A stretch of 33,377 nucleotides of DNA from Novosphingobium sp. HII-3. Lineage in GTDB: Bacteria > Pseudomonadota > Alphaproteobacteria > Sphingomonadales > Sphingomonadaceae. Of the stretch, positions 7,048 to 14,209 are shown one piece after another. Each line of letters opens with the position of its first letter. The first letter of the stretch is position 1. Under the pieces are notes generated by a model. The model had not been told where the DNA came from and did no database searches. It worked only from the letters and a program-made list of their open reading frames with translations. The stretch spans positions 1 through 33,377 of the forward strand of contig NZ_PPSM01000029.1 in NCBI RefSeq assembly GCF_002916655.1, given 5' to 3'. The translations under genes were made by a program, and so were the position numbers.

Positions 7048-7469
7048 GTGAAAATAACGGAAATCTAACGGCTCGTGGCCCGGACGGGCGTTTCGGCACC
7101 GGCAACAGCTTTGGCGGGCGCAAGGTCGGAGCGAAGGGCAAGTTCAACGCGTCTGCGCTGGAGAGCCTGGGCGATCTGGTCGGACCATCGTTCGCGGTGT
7201 TGAAGGACAAGCTGGCAGCGGGCGATCTGAAGGCGGCGCTGTTCGTCCTCACCCGGTTCCTTCCCGATACTAGGGTCATCGACATGCCGTCATCCGAACC
7301 GTCCGCGTGGGCCGACGCGATGGCTGCGGGCGAGATCACAGTCACCGAAGCGGGCAAGGCGGCTCAGGCCCTGAAAGTGATCGCGGATACCCAAGAGGTG
7401 AAAGAACTGCGCCATCGGCTCGATGAACTTGAAGCGTTGATTTCGGCGGCGCGCGAGGCTCGCAAATGA
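7044..7469 (+). CDS. DUF5681-like protein, 141 aa
   Basis: The ATGA overlap at 7044-7047 couples it to the HTH gene. Residues 11-31 (RGPDGRFGTGNSFGGRKVG) form the Gly/Arg-rich start typical of DUF5681 proteins. Residues 44-80 contain LKDKLAAGDLKAALFVLTRFLP, like the family's 'aGD..AL.l.l.r.lP' block. Residues 90-112 carry AMAAGEITVTEAGKAAQ, and residues about 115-138 are a coiled-coil helix (EVKELRHRLDELEALI). DUF5681 proteins are common in alphaproteobacterial phages and islands, and their function is not established to my knowledge. The family call is from recalled patterns, not a search. The basic N-terminus suggests nucleic-acid contact. Confidence 0.65.
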   Translation: MSENNGNLTARGPDGRFGTGNSFGGRKVGAKGKFNASALESLGDLVGPSFAVLKDKLAAGDLKAALFVLTRFLPDTRVIDMPSSEPSAWADAMAAGEITVTEAGKAAQALKVIADTQEVKELRHRLDELEALISAAREARK

Positions 7470-7798
7470 GCCGGGTGAGCATCGGGCGAAGGCTCGAACG
7501 GCTTTTTGAACATTGGCGTCCGGGCGACTCGTTGGCTGGCCGGGTCGCGCGTCTGTCGGATGATGACCGCGAGCGGTACGCGGCGTTCCAGCGAAACAAC
7601 GCCCGATCCCTCGCCAGCGTGAGCGACGATCCGGGCGAAGCGTTTGGCGCATGGCTCGACGGTAAAGTGGCGCTCGATGAACTGCCGCTGCGAATTAGCG
7701 ATGCGATCATGCCGGAGAGCGTGGCCGTCCGCGCAGCCATCGCTGCCGGTGATTTCTATGACGCATGGAACCGAATGGCCCGTCCGGATCGCGCCTGA
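7466..7798 (+). CDS. Hypothetical protein, 110 aa, last coupled gene
   Basis: It starts at the ATGA overlap 7466-7469. The product is charged and predicted mostly helical (GRRLERLFEHW at 7-17, RVARLSDDDRERYAAFQ at 26-42, then a run ending WNRMARP). There is no signal peptide, TM segment or cysteine. I recognise no family. Its only clue is strict coupling to the DUF5681-like gene, which suggests a shared complex or process. Coding is supported by start overlap and by GC-rich third positions through the whole frame. Confidence 0.7.
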   Translation: MSRVSIGRRLERLFEHWRPGDSLAGRVARLSDDDRERYAAFQRNNARSLASVSDDPGEAFGAWLDGKVALDELPLRISDAIMPESVAVRAAIAAGDFYDAWNRMARPDRA

Positions 7799-7848
7799 TT
7801 TCGGCCCGAAGAAGCACGACGCTTAATTTTTCCAGCGGAGAAAATGAA

Positions 7849-8211
7849 ATGTCATCTCAAATCGCATTCCTCGTCAACGATCGGCGCGAAACGCTCGTGA
7901 TCGATTGGCAAGCTAACACGATCCGGCTCGTTGCCTTCACGACTTACATGGCTGAAACCCCCGACATCATGCTCCACCCGATTCGTGGACTGCTCCACGT
8001 CGCACACCGTTGCCGATACGTCCGTGACGCGGAGTTCGGTATCATCGGCAAGGGTACGCAAGCTGTCCTGACGATCAACGCGACCACGGTGTTGCTCATG
8101 GCGCAAGGCGGGCTGAGCGAAGATGATCTGCGCCGGTTCCTACCGGAGCACGACGCAGCACAGTCGTGGGCCGACCTGACGGCTGGTGCGATGCGCTGGG
8201 CCGCTGCATAA
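7849..8211 (+). CDS. Hypothetical protein, 120 aa, last gene of the element
   Basis: The ATG at 7849 has GGAG at 7837-7840 and lies 50 bp after the coupled cassette. The open frame extends further upstream, but that part overlaps the previous gene and has no such signal. The N-terminal half looks beta-rich (SSQIAFLVNDRRETLVIDW, TIRLVAFTTYM), followed by mixed strands to VLTINATTVLLMAQGG and a C-terminal acidic helix (LSEDDLRRFLPEHDAA). I recognise no family. Being the last gene before the att end, it occupies the place where satellites often carry variable cargo, but no defence or toxin motif is visible. Confidence 0.7.
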   Translation: MSSQIAFLVNDRRETLVIDWQANTIRLVAFTTYMAETPDIMLHPIRGLLHVAHRCRYVRDAEFGIIGKGTQAVLTINATTVLLMAQGGLSEDDLRRFLPEHDAAQSWADLTAGAMRWAAA

Positions 8212-8212
8212 C

Positions 8213-8242
8213 GTTGCAAATGGGGATGGTGGGCAGATGGTG
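8213..8242 (+). promoter_or_regulatory. Putative integrase arm-type site, right end
   Basis: GTTGCA (8213-8218) plus TGGTGGGCAGATGGTG (8227-8242) mirrors 1511-1540 at the left end: the same orientation, the same 14-bp offset and 15 of 16 matches in the longer word. It begins 2 bp after the last gene's stop codon. Its distance from its att repeat (8325) is about 83 bp, against about 128 bp at the left end. Confidence 0.55.
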
Positions 8243-8257
8243 ATACGCCCACCAACA

Positions 8258-8310
8258 GGGCGACCCGATCCATGAGAAAATCTAAAGATTTCAGATGGTT
8301 AGGGTCGCCC
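8258..8310. repeat. Long imperfect palindrome next to attR
   Basis: Nested pairs share one centre near 8284: GGGCGACCC (8258-8266) with GGGTCGCCC (8302-8310), CCAT (8270-8273) with ATGG (8295-8298), and AAATCT (8278-8283) with AGATTT (8286-8291). The whole 53 bp could form an extended hairpin or cruciform. No T-run follows on either strand, so a classical terminator is unlikely. It lies between the right arm site and the tRNA end, where directionality factors often bind. Confidence 0.55.
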
Positions 8311-8324
8311 GACCCAAGGACCGC

Positions 8325-8338
8325 TGGCGGAGACGCCG
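8325..8338. repeat. attR, 3' end of tRNA-Ser
   Basis: The second copy of TGGCGGAGACGCCG (first at 1370-1383). Read on the minus strand it is the 3' acceptor strand, discriminator G and CCA of tRNA-Ser, so insertion leaves the tRNA gene whole. This is the usual attachment strategy of P4-type integrases. Confidence 0.8.
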
Positions 8339-8416
8339 GGATTCGAACCCGGGGTGCCCCCTTAAGAGCACGACGGTTTAGCAAACCGCTGGTTTCAGCC
8401 ACTCACCCACGTCTCC
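8325..8416 (-). tRNA. tRNA-Ser(GCU)
   Basis: Read on the minus strand the gene begins GGAGACG (8416-8410), which pairs with CGTCTCC (8335-8329), followed by discriminator G and an encoded CCA (8327-8325). The anticodon loop TTGCTAA sits between GCGGT and ACCGT, giving anticodon GCT, which reads AGC/AGU serine codons. A long variable arm (TGCTCTTAAGGGGGCA) and the T-arm loop TTCGAAT between CCGGG and CCCGG confirm a class II serine tRNA. The 92-nt length including CCA is normal. It serves as the attachment site of the element to its 3' side and appears intact. Confidence 0.95.
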
Positions 8417-8436
8417 GGATGCGGCTCAGGTCGCTG

Positions 8437-8465
8437 CCTATAACGAGGGGGTTTGGTGCCGACAA
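8437..8465 (-). promoter_or_regulatory. tRNA-Ser promoter
   Basis: On the minus strand TTGTCG (8465-8460) is followed after 17 bp by TATAGG (8442-8437), about 20 bp before the tRNA 5' end. Both boxes are near consensus for a sigma-70-type promoter and the spacing is ideal. Confidence 0.65.
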
Positions 8466-8677
8466 GAGGGGATTATGAAAAGAATGACGATTTGCGAGAA
8501 AGCCTATTTTCCCGCTAATCAAATCCGTCCGCCTCAAACGGGAGTCGGGTTGTCGCCCGTTCATTGTCAGGTCAGGCGCGGTGGATTCTTTTCAGATGAC
8601 ACTAGTGTTGACCGTGCATGGAGCGCGGGGGAACGGGAAGCGCCGGTTTGGCGTGAAGAAGGCAGGGTACCAACGCC

Positions 8678-9508
8678 ATGAAGGTTTATTCGATGCACAA
8701 TCGCCAGCCCGCCGCGCTGCGGCGGGGCCGCCATGCTGTACTGGGGTTCATGGCCGCCCTGGCGACGGCGGTGGCGCCACTGGCCTCCGCCTCGGCTCAG
8801 GTCACGACCGTGGATCCTGACGCCGCAATTGATGCAGACCTGAACCAGGGCGGGACTTATTCACCCGTTCCTTCCGCCACTAGCGCTCCCGGCAACGGCA
8901 TGCCGGTCGACGCGCCGCCTCCTGCGACGGACTGGAATGGCGGTCAGACCGGTTATTCCACTCCTGCGCCCGCGCCCGCGGCGCCCGCCCCCATTCCCCC
9001 GGCTGTGACCGCCCAGAACGCGAGCGGCACGTACCGAGAGGACGACCTCATCGGCGCGGCTGAAGGCGTTTTCGGCAAGGGCGCGCAGGGACTGGCTGAA
9101 ATCATCAAGGATCTGCTCGCGAAGCAGGGCGAGCCTAACGCCTACATCGTGGGCCGGGAAGCGGGCGGGGCGATTGCCATCGGCGTGCGTTACGGATCGG
9201 GTACGCTCCATCACAAGGTCGAGGGCGAGCGCCCGGTGTACTGGACCGGCCCCTCCATCGGTTTCGACGCCGGCGCCAATGCCGGCAACGCCTTCGTACT
9301 CGTCTACAATCTCTACGACAGTCAGGAGCTCTTTCATCGCTTCGGCGCTGGCGAGGGGCAGGCCTACCTCGTCGGCGGTTTCACCGTGAGCTATCTCCGC
9401 CGCGGGAACACGGTGCTCATCCCGGTGCGCGCCGGTGCCGGGCTTCGCCTTGGCGCCAACATCGGCTACATGAAGTTTTCCGAAAAGCAGCGCTGGCTTC
9501 CCTTCTGA
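8678..9508 (+). CDS. eipA: EipA/DUF1134 envelope protein
   Basis: A 276-aa secreted protein of the DUF1134 family, called EipA (envelope integrity protein A) in Brucella and found across alphaproteobacteria. A signal peptide runs to about residue 41 (FMAALATAVAPLASASAQ, cleavage likely after ASA). A Pro/Ala-rich disordered linker (about 45-112, with APAPAAPAPIPP) leads to the DUF1134 domain (about 118-276), marked by KGLAE-like GAQGLAEIIKDLL, GEPNAYIVGREAGGAI, RYGSGTLHHK, YWTGPSIGFDAGANAGN and GAGLRLGANIGYMKF. It acts in the periplasm on envelope stability; the exact activity is not established. The start may instead be the ATG at 8693, which has AGG 8 bp upstream. It is the first chromosomal gene after the tRNA. 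Confidence 0.9.
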   Translation: MKVYSMHNRQPAALRRGRHAVLGFMAALATAVAPLASASAQVTTVDPDAAIDADLNQGGTYSPVPSATSAPGNGMPVDAPPPATDWNGGQTGYSTPAPAPAAPAPIPPAVTAQNASGTYREDDLIGAAEGVFGKGAQGLAEIIKDLLAKQGEPNAYIVGREAGGAIAIGVRYGSGTLHHKVEGERPVYWTGPSIGFDAGANAGNAFVLVYNLYDSQELFHRFGAGEGQAYLVGGFTVSYLRRGNTVLIPVRAGAGLRLGANIGYMKFSEKQRWLPF

Positions 9509-9527
9509 CGCACGAATGTTGCTGGGT

Positions 9528-9557
9528 AGCGCAGCCGCCCAACTCGGCGGTTGCGCT
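9528..9557 (+). other. Stem-loop after eipA
   Basis: AGCGCAGCCGCC (9528-9539) pairs with GGCGGTTGCGCT (9546-9557) with a 6-nt loop and one G-U-type mismatch. There is no U-tract, so it may be an mRNA 3' end stabiliser or a Rho-related stop. It lies in the 80-bp gap before the aminotransferase. Confidence 0.4.
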
Positions 9558-9588
9558 GCGGAGCTCGGGCGGGTAAGGGCCGCCCGCC

Positions 9589-10767
9589 ATGCTCAATGAC
9601 CTCAAGCAACAACCCGCCGATGCGCTTCTTGCGCTCATCAAGCTCCACAACAGCGACCCTCGCGCCGACAAGATCGATCTCGGCGTAGGCGTGTACCGCA
9701 CCGGAGACGGGGAGACCCCTGTCTTCGCCGCCATCAAGGCGGCGGAGAAAAAGCTGGCGGAGGAGCAGGAATCCAAGGCTTACCTCGGCCCCGAAGGCGA
9801 CATGGGCTTCGTCGAAAGGCTCATGCCGTACGTCTTTGGCAAGGCAAACCCGACCATGGACGGGCGCATCGAAGGGATGCAGACGCCGGGCGGCACCGGT
9901 TCGCTGCGCCTGGCTCTCGCCATGGTGAAGCGCGCCGGCTACAAGCGGGTAATCGTGGGCAAGCCCAGCTGGCCCAATCACAACCAGATCTGCGCCGATC
10001 TTGGCCTTGGCGTGCTGGAATTCAATCACGCCACCCCGGACGGCACGACCGATATGGACGCGCTTCGCGGCGCCATTGCTTCGGCAGAGGAAGGCGACGC
10101 GATCCTTCTGCACGGTTGCTGCCATAATCCTACCGGTATCGACTACTCGAACGCCGAGTGGGACGAGATCGCCGGCCTGCTGGCCTCTTCGAAGATCCTT
10201 CCTGTCCTCGACCTGGCCTACCAGGGCCTCGGTCACGGTATGGAGGAAGACGCCTACGGCCTGCGCCGCGTGCTTGCCGCGGTGCCCGAAGCACTGATCT
10301 GCTATTCGTGCGACAAGAACTTCGGTCTCTATCGCGACCGCGTCGGCGCTCTTTACGCCATGGTGGCCGATCCGGCCGATCTGGCTCGTGTCATGTCGAA
10401 CGGCCACGCCCTTGCACGCGCCAACTGGTCGCAGCCGCCAGACCATGGTGCGGCCGCCGTCCGTCTCGTCCTTGAGGACGAAGCGCTGACAACGCAATGG
10501 CTGGCCGAACTGGACCAGATGCGGGACCGTATGCGCGAAGTTCGGGCCACGCTGGCATCCGCCGGCAAGACGGGCGGCGTGGACCTTACCCCCATCGGCA
10601 TCCAGAATGGCCTGTTCTCCATCGTCCCCTTCACCGCGGAGCAGGTGCAGGAGATGCGGGCGAAGCATGGCATCTATTTTGCCGGCTCGGGACGGATCAA
10701 TGTCGCAGGTCTCACCACCGGCAACATCCAGAAGTTCATCGCCGCCGTCGCTGACGTGACGGCCTGA
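9589..10767 (+). CDS. Class I aspartate/aromatic aminotransferase
   Basis: A 392-aa PLP enzyme that moves the amino group between aspartate or aromatic amino acids and 2-oxoglutarate in the cytoplasm. Fold-type I landmarks are all present: LGVGVYRTGDG (31-41), AYLGPEGD with the dimer-contact Tyr (64-71), TPGGTGSLR phosphate loop (99-107), HNPTG with N180, DLAYQG with D208 and Y211, and the Schiff-base lysine K243 in CDKNFGLYRDRVG. The substrate carboxylate arginine is in SGRINVAGL near the end. The family is the AspC/TyrB group; I cannot say which substrate dominates, so no symbol is given. GGGTAAGGG precedes the ATG. A strong terminator follows at 10777. Confidence 0.92.
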   Translation: MLNDLKQQPADALLALIKLHNSDPRADKIDLGVGVYRTGDGETPVFAAIKAAEKKLAEEQESKAYLGPEGDMGFVERLMPYVFGKANPTMDGRIEGMQTPGGTGSLRLALAMVKRAGYKRVIVGKPSWPNHNQICADLGLGVLEFNHATPDGTTDMDALRGAIASAEEGDAILLHGCCHNPTGIDYSNAEWDEIAGLLASSKILPVLDLAYQGLGHGMEEDAYGLRRVLAAVPEALICYSCDKNFGLYRDRVGALYAMVADPADLARVMSNGHALARANWSQPPDHGAAAVRLVLEDEALTTQWLAELDQMRDRMREVRATLASAGKTGGVDLTPIGIQNGLFSIVPFTAEQVQEMRAKHGIYFAGSGRINVAGLTTGNIQKFIAAVADVTA

Positions 10768-10776
10768 CCTGAAAAG

Positions 10777-10819
10777 GATCAGGCGGCTCCGGCCCGGGAA
10801 CCGCCTGATCTTCTTGCTT
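10777..10819. terminator. Bidirectional terminator between aminotransferase and ribE
   Basis: GATCAGGCGG (10777-10786) pairs exactly with CCGCCTGATC (10801-10810). A T-rich tail (TTCTTGCTT) follows on the plus strand and CTTTTC follows on the minus strand. It serves the convergent aminotransferase and riboflavin genes. Confidence 0.75.
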
Positions 10820-10853
10820 CAAGCCCCGTTGAATGCGGAGCGATGCGTAACAC

Positions 10854-11471
10854 TCAGCCGCGCAGGGACTGCATACGCTGCAGGTAGCGGGCCAGCACGT
10901 CGATCTCCAGATTCACGCCGTCACCTGCCTGCATCGCGCCAATGGTGGTCACTTCAGCGGTGTGGGGAATGATGTTGAGGCTGAAATGGCAGGTGCCGTC
11001 GGTTTCGTCATTGACTTCATTCACCGTCAGCGAGACGCCATCGACCGTGATCGACCCCTTGGGAGCCAGATAAGGCGCCAGTTCCCGCGGAGCCGCAATC
11101 ACGAAGCGTCGAGAATCGCCCACCGGCTCGACCTGCACGATCCGGCCGACCCCGTCGACATGGCCGGTCACGATATGGCCGCCGAGTTCATCGCCCAGTT
11201 TCAATGCCGGCTCGAGGTTGAGGGAGCGGCCCTCTTCCCACCGCCCTGGTACGGTGCGCGCGACCGACTCTGCCGATATGTCTACCGCGAACCAGGCGTC
11301 TCCGGCCGCCCCGCCTTTGTCGACGACGGTAAGGCAGACGCCCGAGCACGCGATGGAGGCACCCATGGCGATCCCTTCAGGATCGAAGGGGCAACTGATT
11401 ACGGCGCGCAGATCCCCGCTCTGGCGGGCCTCACGGACAGTGCCGACTGCAGTGACGATTCCGGTGAACAT
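10854..11471 (-). CDS. ribE: Riboflavin synthase, alpha chain
   Basis: A 205-aa cytoplasmic enzyme that converts two 6,7-dimethyl-8-ribityllumazine molecules to riboflavin plus a pyrimidine. It has the family's tandem lumazine-binding repeats: residues 1-97 starting MFTGIVTAVG with SGVCLTVVD, and residues 98-195 with GHIVTGHVDGVG, ITVDGVSLTVNEV and FSLNIIPHT. Length is normal. The ATG lies 3 bp after the ribD stop, so the two are co-transcribed and probably coupled. The downstream enzyme ribBA/ribH is not in this window. I see no FMN riboswitch upstream of the block. Confidence 0.95.
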   Translation of the reverse strand: MFTGIVTAVGTVREARQSGDLRAVISCPFDPEGIAMGASIACSGVCLTVVDKGGAAGDAWFAVDISAESVARTVPGRWEEGRSLNLEPALKLGDELGGHIVTGHVDGVGRIVQVEPVGDSRRFVIAAPRELAPYLAPKGSITVDGVSLTVNEVNDETDGTCHFSLNIIPHTAEVTTIGAMQAGDGVNLEIDVLARYLQRMQSLRG

Positions 11472-11474
11472 GAC

Positions 11475-12449
11475 CTAGCCTTCGTGAAGTTTGCGCGCCT
11501 CGTAGACCTCCAGCGTGTCCCTGCCAAGCTGTCGGCGTTCGGTCATGTGCCAGACGCCGTGGGCCTGCGCCAAGACGGACAGGCCGAAATCCCCCAGCGC
11601 AGGCCGACCGCCGAGCAGAATAGGCGCCCGGTAGATGAGCAGCCGATCCACCAGCCCCGCCTTGAGAAAGGCCGTCGCCGCTCGCGCGCCGCCTTCGACG
11701 AAGAGATGGTGGACGCCTTGCATGGTGGTAATCGCTTCGGGCGAAGACAGAGCCCGCCACCCACCGGGAACGCCGCCCCCCGTCAGCACCCAGCGCTCGG
11801 GACTCCGGCTTTCCAGCCCCGGAAGCCGGACATCGAGCCGGGGCGAATCGGCTCGAAGAGTGCCTCCCCCCACGAGAATGGCATCGTGCCGGGCCCGCAT
11901 CGCATGGGTGTGGGCCCGCGCTTCCGCCCCGGTGATCCACTGGCTTTCACCGCTCGCCAGCGCGATGCAGCCGTCGAGTGAAAGGGCAAGCTTGAGAGTG
12001 ACCTCGGGCCGCCCCAGCCGGCTGGATAGGAGGTAACCCGACAGGCTGCGCGCGCAGGCGTCGGACGGCAGATAGTGGGCGCTCAGGCCAGCGGCCCGGA
12101 TGCGGGCCAAGCCCGCCCCCGCCGTTCGCGGGTCGGGATCCATGACTCCGATCACCACGCGTTCCAGGCCTGCGGCACTGACGATGTCGGCGCAGGCGGG
12201 ACCACGCAACGATCGGTGCGCGCAGGGTTCCAGCGTGACGTAGAGAGTCGCGCCCCGCGCGGCATCTCCCGCCGCCGCAAGAGCGACCGCTTCGGCGTGA
12301 GGTCGTCCGCCTGGTTGAGTCCAGCCGCGCGCCACGACGCAGCCCTCCTTCACGACGATTGCACCCACGCCCGGGTTCGGCCGGCTAAGCGGTCGGGCGC
12401 GCCCGGCCAGAGCGGCCGCCGCGTCAAGCCAACGCGCATCCTCGCTCAC
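11475..12449 (-). CDS. ribD: Bifunctional riboflavin deaminase/reductase
   Basis: A 324-aa protein doing the second and third steps of riboflavin synthesis: deamination of the pyrimidine and NADPH reduction of its ribosyl side chain. The N-terminal deaminase domain (about 1-145) has the zinc site HAEAV (H51, E53) and PCAH...C (C76, C87). The C-terminal reductase domain (about 148-320) begins [23 protein letters not shown] and has [18 protein letters not shown]. Translation starts with GTG at 12449, inside a GTGA overlap with the upstream gene's stop, so it is coupled to that membrane protein. ribE follows at once. Confidence 0.94.
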   Translation of the reverse strand: MSEDARWLDAAAALAGRARPLSRPNPGVGAIVVKEGCVVARGWTQPGGRPHAEAVALAAAGDAARGATLYVTLEPCAHRSLRGPACADIVSAAGLERVVIGVMDPDPRTAGAGLARIRAAGLSAHYLPSDACARSLSGYLLSSRLGRPEVTLKLALSLDGCIALASGESQWITGAEARAHTHAMRARHDAILVGGGTLRADSPRLDVRLPGLESRSPERWVLTGGGVPGGWRALSSPEAITTMQGVHHLFVEGGARAATAFLKAGLVDRLLIYRAPILLGGRPALGDFGLSVLAQAHGVWHMTERRQLGRDTLEVYEARKLHEG

Positions 12450-12931
12450 TGCAGGGCGGGGTCCGTCGCCAGTTGAGGGTTGGCGATCCCGGAGCGGCGC
12501 AGCGTTTCCTCCGCCTGCTCCCGCTCCGCCTTTGCCTCGGCCGCTTCCTCGGCGTCCGCCTCGCGGGCGATCTTCTCAACGTCCATCCCGGACAGGCGCC
12601 CGATGGTCTTGTAGAGTTCCCGCACTTCCTTGTCGCGGCGGGCAAGTTCACGCGCGTTCGATTCCTTCGCCTTCTGGTTGGCGACGTTCTCCGCCACGAT
12701 CTGCTCGTCTGTGCGGTGTTCATCGAGGACGGAGATCCACGTCACCTTCGGCGGCGGGTGCGGTGCGGAGCCTTCCTGCGTGAACATCAGGTAGAAAACG
12801 GCGAACGTACATGCCCCGGACACGGCGGCGATGCGCCACCGGTTGTGCCCGGCCTGTCTCCAGACTTCCTTGAAGTCCGCGACCATGCCGGTCGGGTTCA
12901 CGTGTTTCCAGTATCCGGAGCGCTTCAGCAT
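12446..12931 (-). CDS. One-TM protein of unknown function, 161 aa
   Basis: The N-terminal residues 1-31 are basic and probably cytoplasmic. One membrane segment follows (about 33-50, [17 protein letters not shown]), then a short Pro-rich stretch and a long charged helix likely to form a coiled coil (about 75-150, with [19 protein letters not shown] and [15 protein letters not shown]). The C-terminus would be periplasmic. I recall such proteins as conserved in sphingomonads but know no function. It is the first gene of the rib operon and its stop overlaps ribD by 4 bp (GTGA), so expression is tied to riboflavin synthesis even if the function is not. Confidence 0.8.
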   Translation of the reverse strand: MLKRSGYWKHVNPTGMVADFKEVWRQAGHNRWRIAAVSGACTFAVFYLMFTQEGSAPHPPPKVTWISVLDEHRTDEQIVAENVANQKAKESNARELARRDKEVRELYKTIGRLSGMDVEKIAREADAEEAAEAKAEREQAEETLRRSGIANPQLATDPALQ

Positions 12932-12963
12932 GAACGCTATCTAGGCGCTAAACCCGCCGAGCG

Positions 12964-13689
12964 CTAGCCGAACGGCACGTATAACGAACGGCCATGCGCC
13001 GTCAGCCATCGGTTCGCCTCCGGCACCGAGCCTTCGAAGATGGTCTGCAGGACACGATGGAAAGCCGGAGAGTGATCGAAATGGACGAGGTGAGCCACCT
13101 CGTGCGCGACGACGGAGCGGCGCACAAGGTCGGGAGCCATGACGAGTCGCCAGTTTATCCGGATGGTCCCCTGGTGCGAACATGAACCCCACCGCCGCTG
13201 CGCCCCGGACAGCGCGAGGGGTGGACAAGGCTCCCCTGCCCGTTCGCAATAGTCCGCCAGATCGGTGGCGAACAGCTCCCGCGCTTCGTCCTGCAGCCAG
13301 CGCAGAACCCTTGGCTGCATCGAACTCTCCATCCCTCCAAGGCGCAACTCGCCCGTACATCGCATCGGCTTTCGCGGCGCGGAGGGATCATGAACAAGCA
13401 CCAGCGGCTCGCCCCTGAAAAGGACGGTTCCGCCCTGCGTGAGCGGTTGCCGCTGCGGCAGCGCGGCAAGCTGGCTTGCCAGCCAGTCCTGCCGGCTGCG
13501 CGCAAATGCAAGGGCATCGGCGCTGCGGGCCCAGCGAGGAATGGAAACGCGTACCTCGCTGCCATCCGGCGCGAGCCGCATGGTCATGCGGCGAGCGCGA
13601 TCCAGGTGCCTGATGACGATCGGAATCCTCCGGCCGGAGATCTCCACGACGGCCTGCTCACGCGGGTCCCGCCGAAGCCAGTCGAGCAT
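12964..13689 (-). CDS. YgjP-like (M48-related) metallopeptidase
   Basis: A 241-aa protein of the YgjP/DUF45 family. The C-terminal zinc site reads HEVAHLVHFDHSPAFH: H196, E197 and H200 with H206 as the likely third ligand. The family marker RRWGSC is at 166-171, followed by IRINWRLVMAP. The N-terminal part has IRHLDRARRMTMRLAPDG, also typical. The ATG at 13689 lies 4 bp after the stop of the upstream YcgN-like gene; a longer open frame exists but would run into that gene and is not conserved. The substrate is not known. No signal peptide, so it is probably cytoplasmic. Confidence 0.87.
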   Translation of the reverse strand: MLDWLRRDPREQAVVEISGRRIPIVIRHLDRARRMTMRLAPDGSEVRVSIPRWARSADALAFARSRQDWLASQLAALPQRQPLTQGGTVLFRGEPLVLVHDPSAPRKPMRCTGELRLGGMESSMQPRVLRWLQDEARELFATDLADYCERAGEPCPPLALSGAQRRWGSCSHQGTIRINWRLVMAPDLVRRSVVAHEVAHLVHFDHSPAFHRVLQTIFEGSVPEANRWLTAHGRSLYVPFG

Positions 13690-13693
13690 CGCC

Positions 13694-14209
13694 TCAGCCC
13701 TTCGGCGCCGAAGGCGGGACGTCCCACGGCTCGGAAGTGTCCTCGTCGGACCATTCCTCATCCTCGTCGCCGTAAGGCCAGACGATATGCTGCTCAAGCG
13801 GGCCTGCAACGGTTTCCGAGATGACCTTCCCGGCGACGGACATGCCCGCGCGGTGCACTTCCTCCCGGTCACCGCAGACGAGGTAATGCCATTCCGGCAG
13901 CGGCTCCCCCTCGGCCCGCAATCGATACGCGCAGCTTTGCGGGAGCCAGGCATACCGGCCCGCGCTTTCCGGGGTAAGCTTCAGGCAATCGGGCACGAAA
14001 CTGCGCCTGTTCGCATAATCGCTGCACTGCGCCGTTTTCAGGTTGAGGAGCTTGCAGGCGACGTTCGTGTGATAGATCTCCCCCGTGTCCTCGTCCTCCA
14101 CCTTGTGGAGGCAGCACTGACCGCAGCCGTCGCACAGCGCTTCCCACTCAGCGCGGCTGAGTTGGTCCAGCGGGCGTTCCCAGAAGGGCTTTCCGGTCAC
14201 TTCACCCAT
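13694..14209 (-). CDS. YcgN/UPF0260-type cysteine-cluster protein
   Basis: A 171-aa protein with nine cysteines in the UPF0260 pattern: CDGCGQCC (26-33), C52, C62, C75, C93 and C112. The family also shows [33 protein letters not shown] and [12 protein letters not shown], all present here. Such an arrangement suggests iron-sulphur or zinc binding, but the role is unproved. The C-terminus is very acidic ([10 protein letters not shown]). Its ATG lies 13 bp inside the end of the SCO gene, and the YgjP-like gene follows 4 bp after its stop, so the three form an operon reading SCO, YcgN, YgjP. Confidence 0.9.
   Translation of the reverse strand: MGEVTGKPFWERPLDQLSRAEWEALCDGCGQCCLHKVEDEDTGEIYHTNVACKLLNLKTAQCSDYANRRSFVPDCLKLTPESAGRYAWLPQSCAYRLRAEGEPLPEWHYLVCGDREEVHRAGMSVAGKVISETVAGPLEQHIVWPYGDEDEEWSDEDTSEPWDVPPSAPKG

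Larger units (their letters stand above)
1370..8338. mobile_element. tRNA-Ser-integrated satellite-like element (~7 kb)
   Basis: The element is delimited by the 14-bp direct repeat TGGCGGAGACGCCG at 1370-1383 and 8325-8338; the second copy is the 3' end of tRNA-Ser. Inside are an intact integrase next to the left repeat, an AlpA-like regulator, a prim-pol/helicase replication protein, an origin-like inverted repeat, a coupled cassette of small genes and one further orphan gene. No terminase large subunit, portal, capsid, tail or lysis gene is recognisable, and no relaxase or type IV secretion gene. Gene content therefore fits a P4-like or PICI-like satellite, or a small replicating integrative element, better than a prophage or ICE. 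The boundaries are read directly from the repeat; mobility is inferred. Confidence 0.85.

Noticed and set aside
1370..8338. Possibility that the element is a prophage or ICE
   Set aside because: No capsid, portal, large terminase, tail or lysis gene and no relaxase or conjugation gene is visible; the size is too small.
9466..10668. 400-codon minus-strand open frame opposite the aminotransferase
   Set aside because: It is the shadow of a clearly identified PLP enzyme in GC-rich DNA. No family motifs, and its His/Arg/Gly-rich composition is typical of antisense frames.
10962..11981. 339-codon plus-strand frame across ribE and ribD
   Set aside because: Both rib genes are unmistakable on the other strand and this frame crosses their junction without a plausible start signal.
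12932..12963. FMN riboswitch before the riboflavin block
   Set aside because: The upstream space is only about 30 bp and the conserved RFN element is not present.
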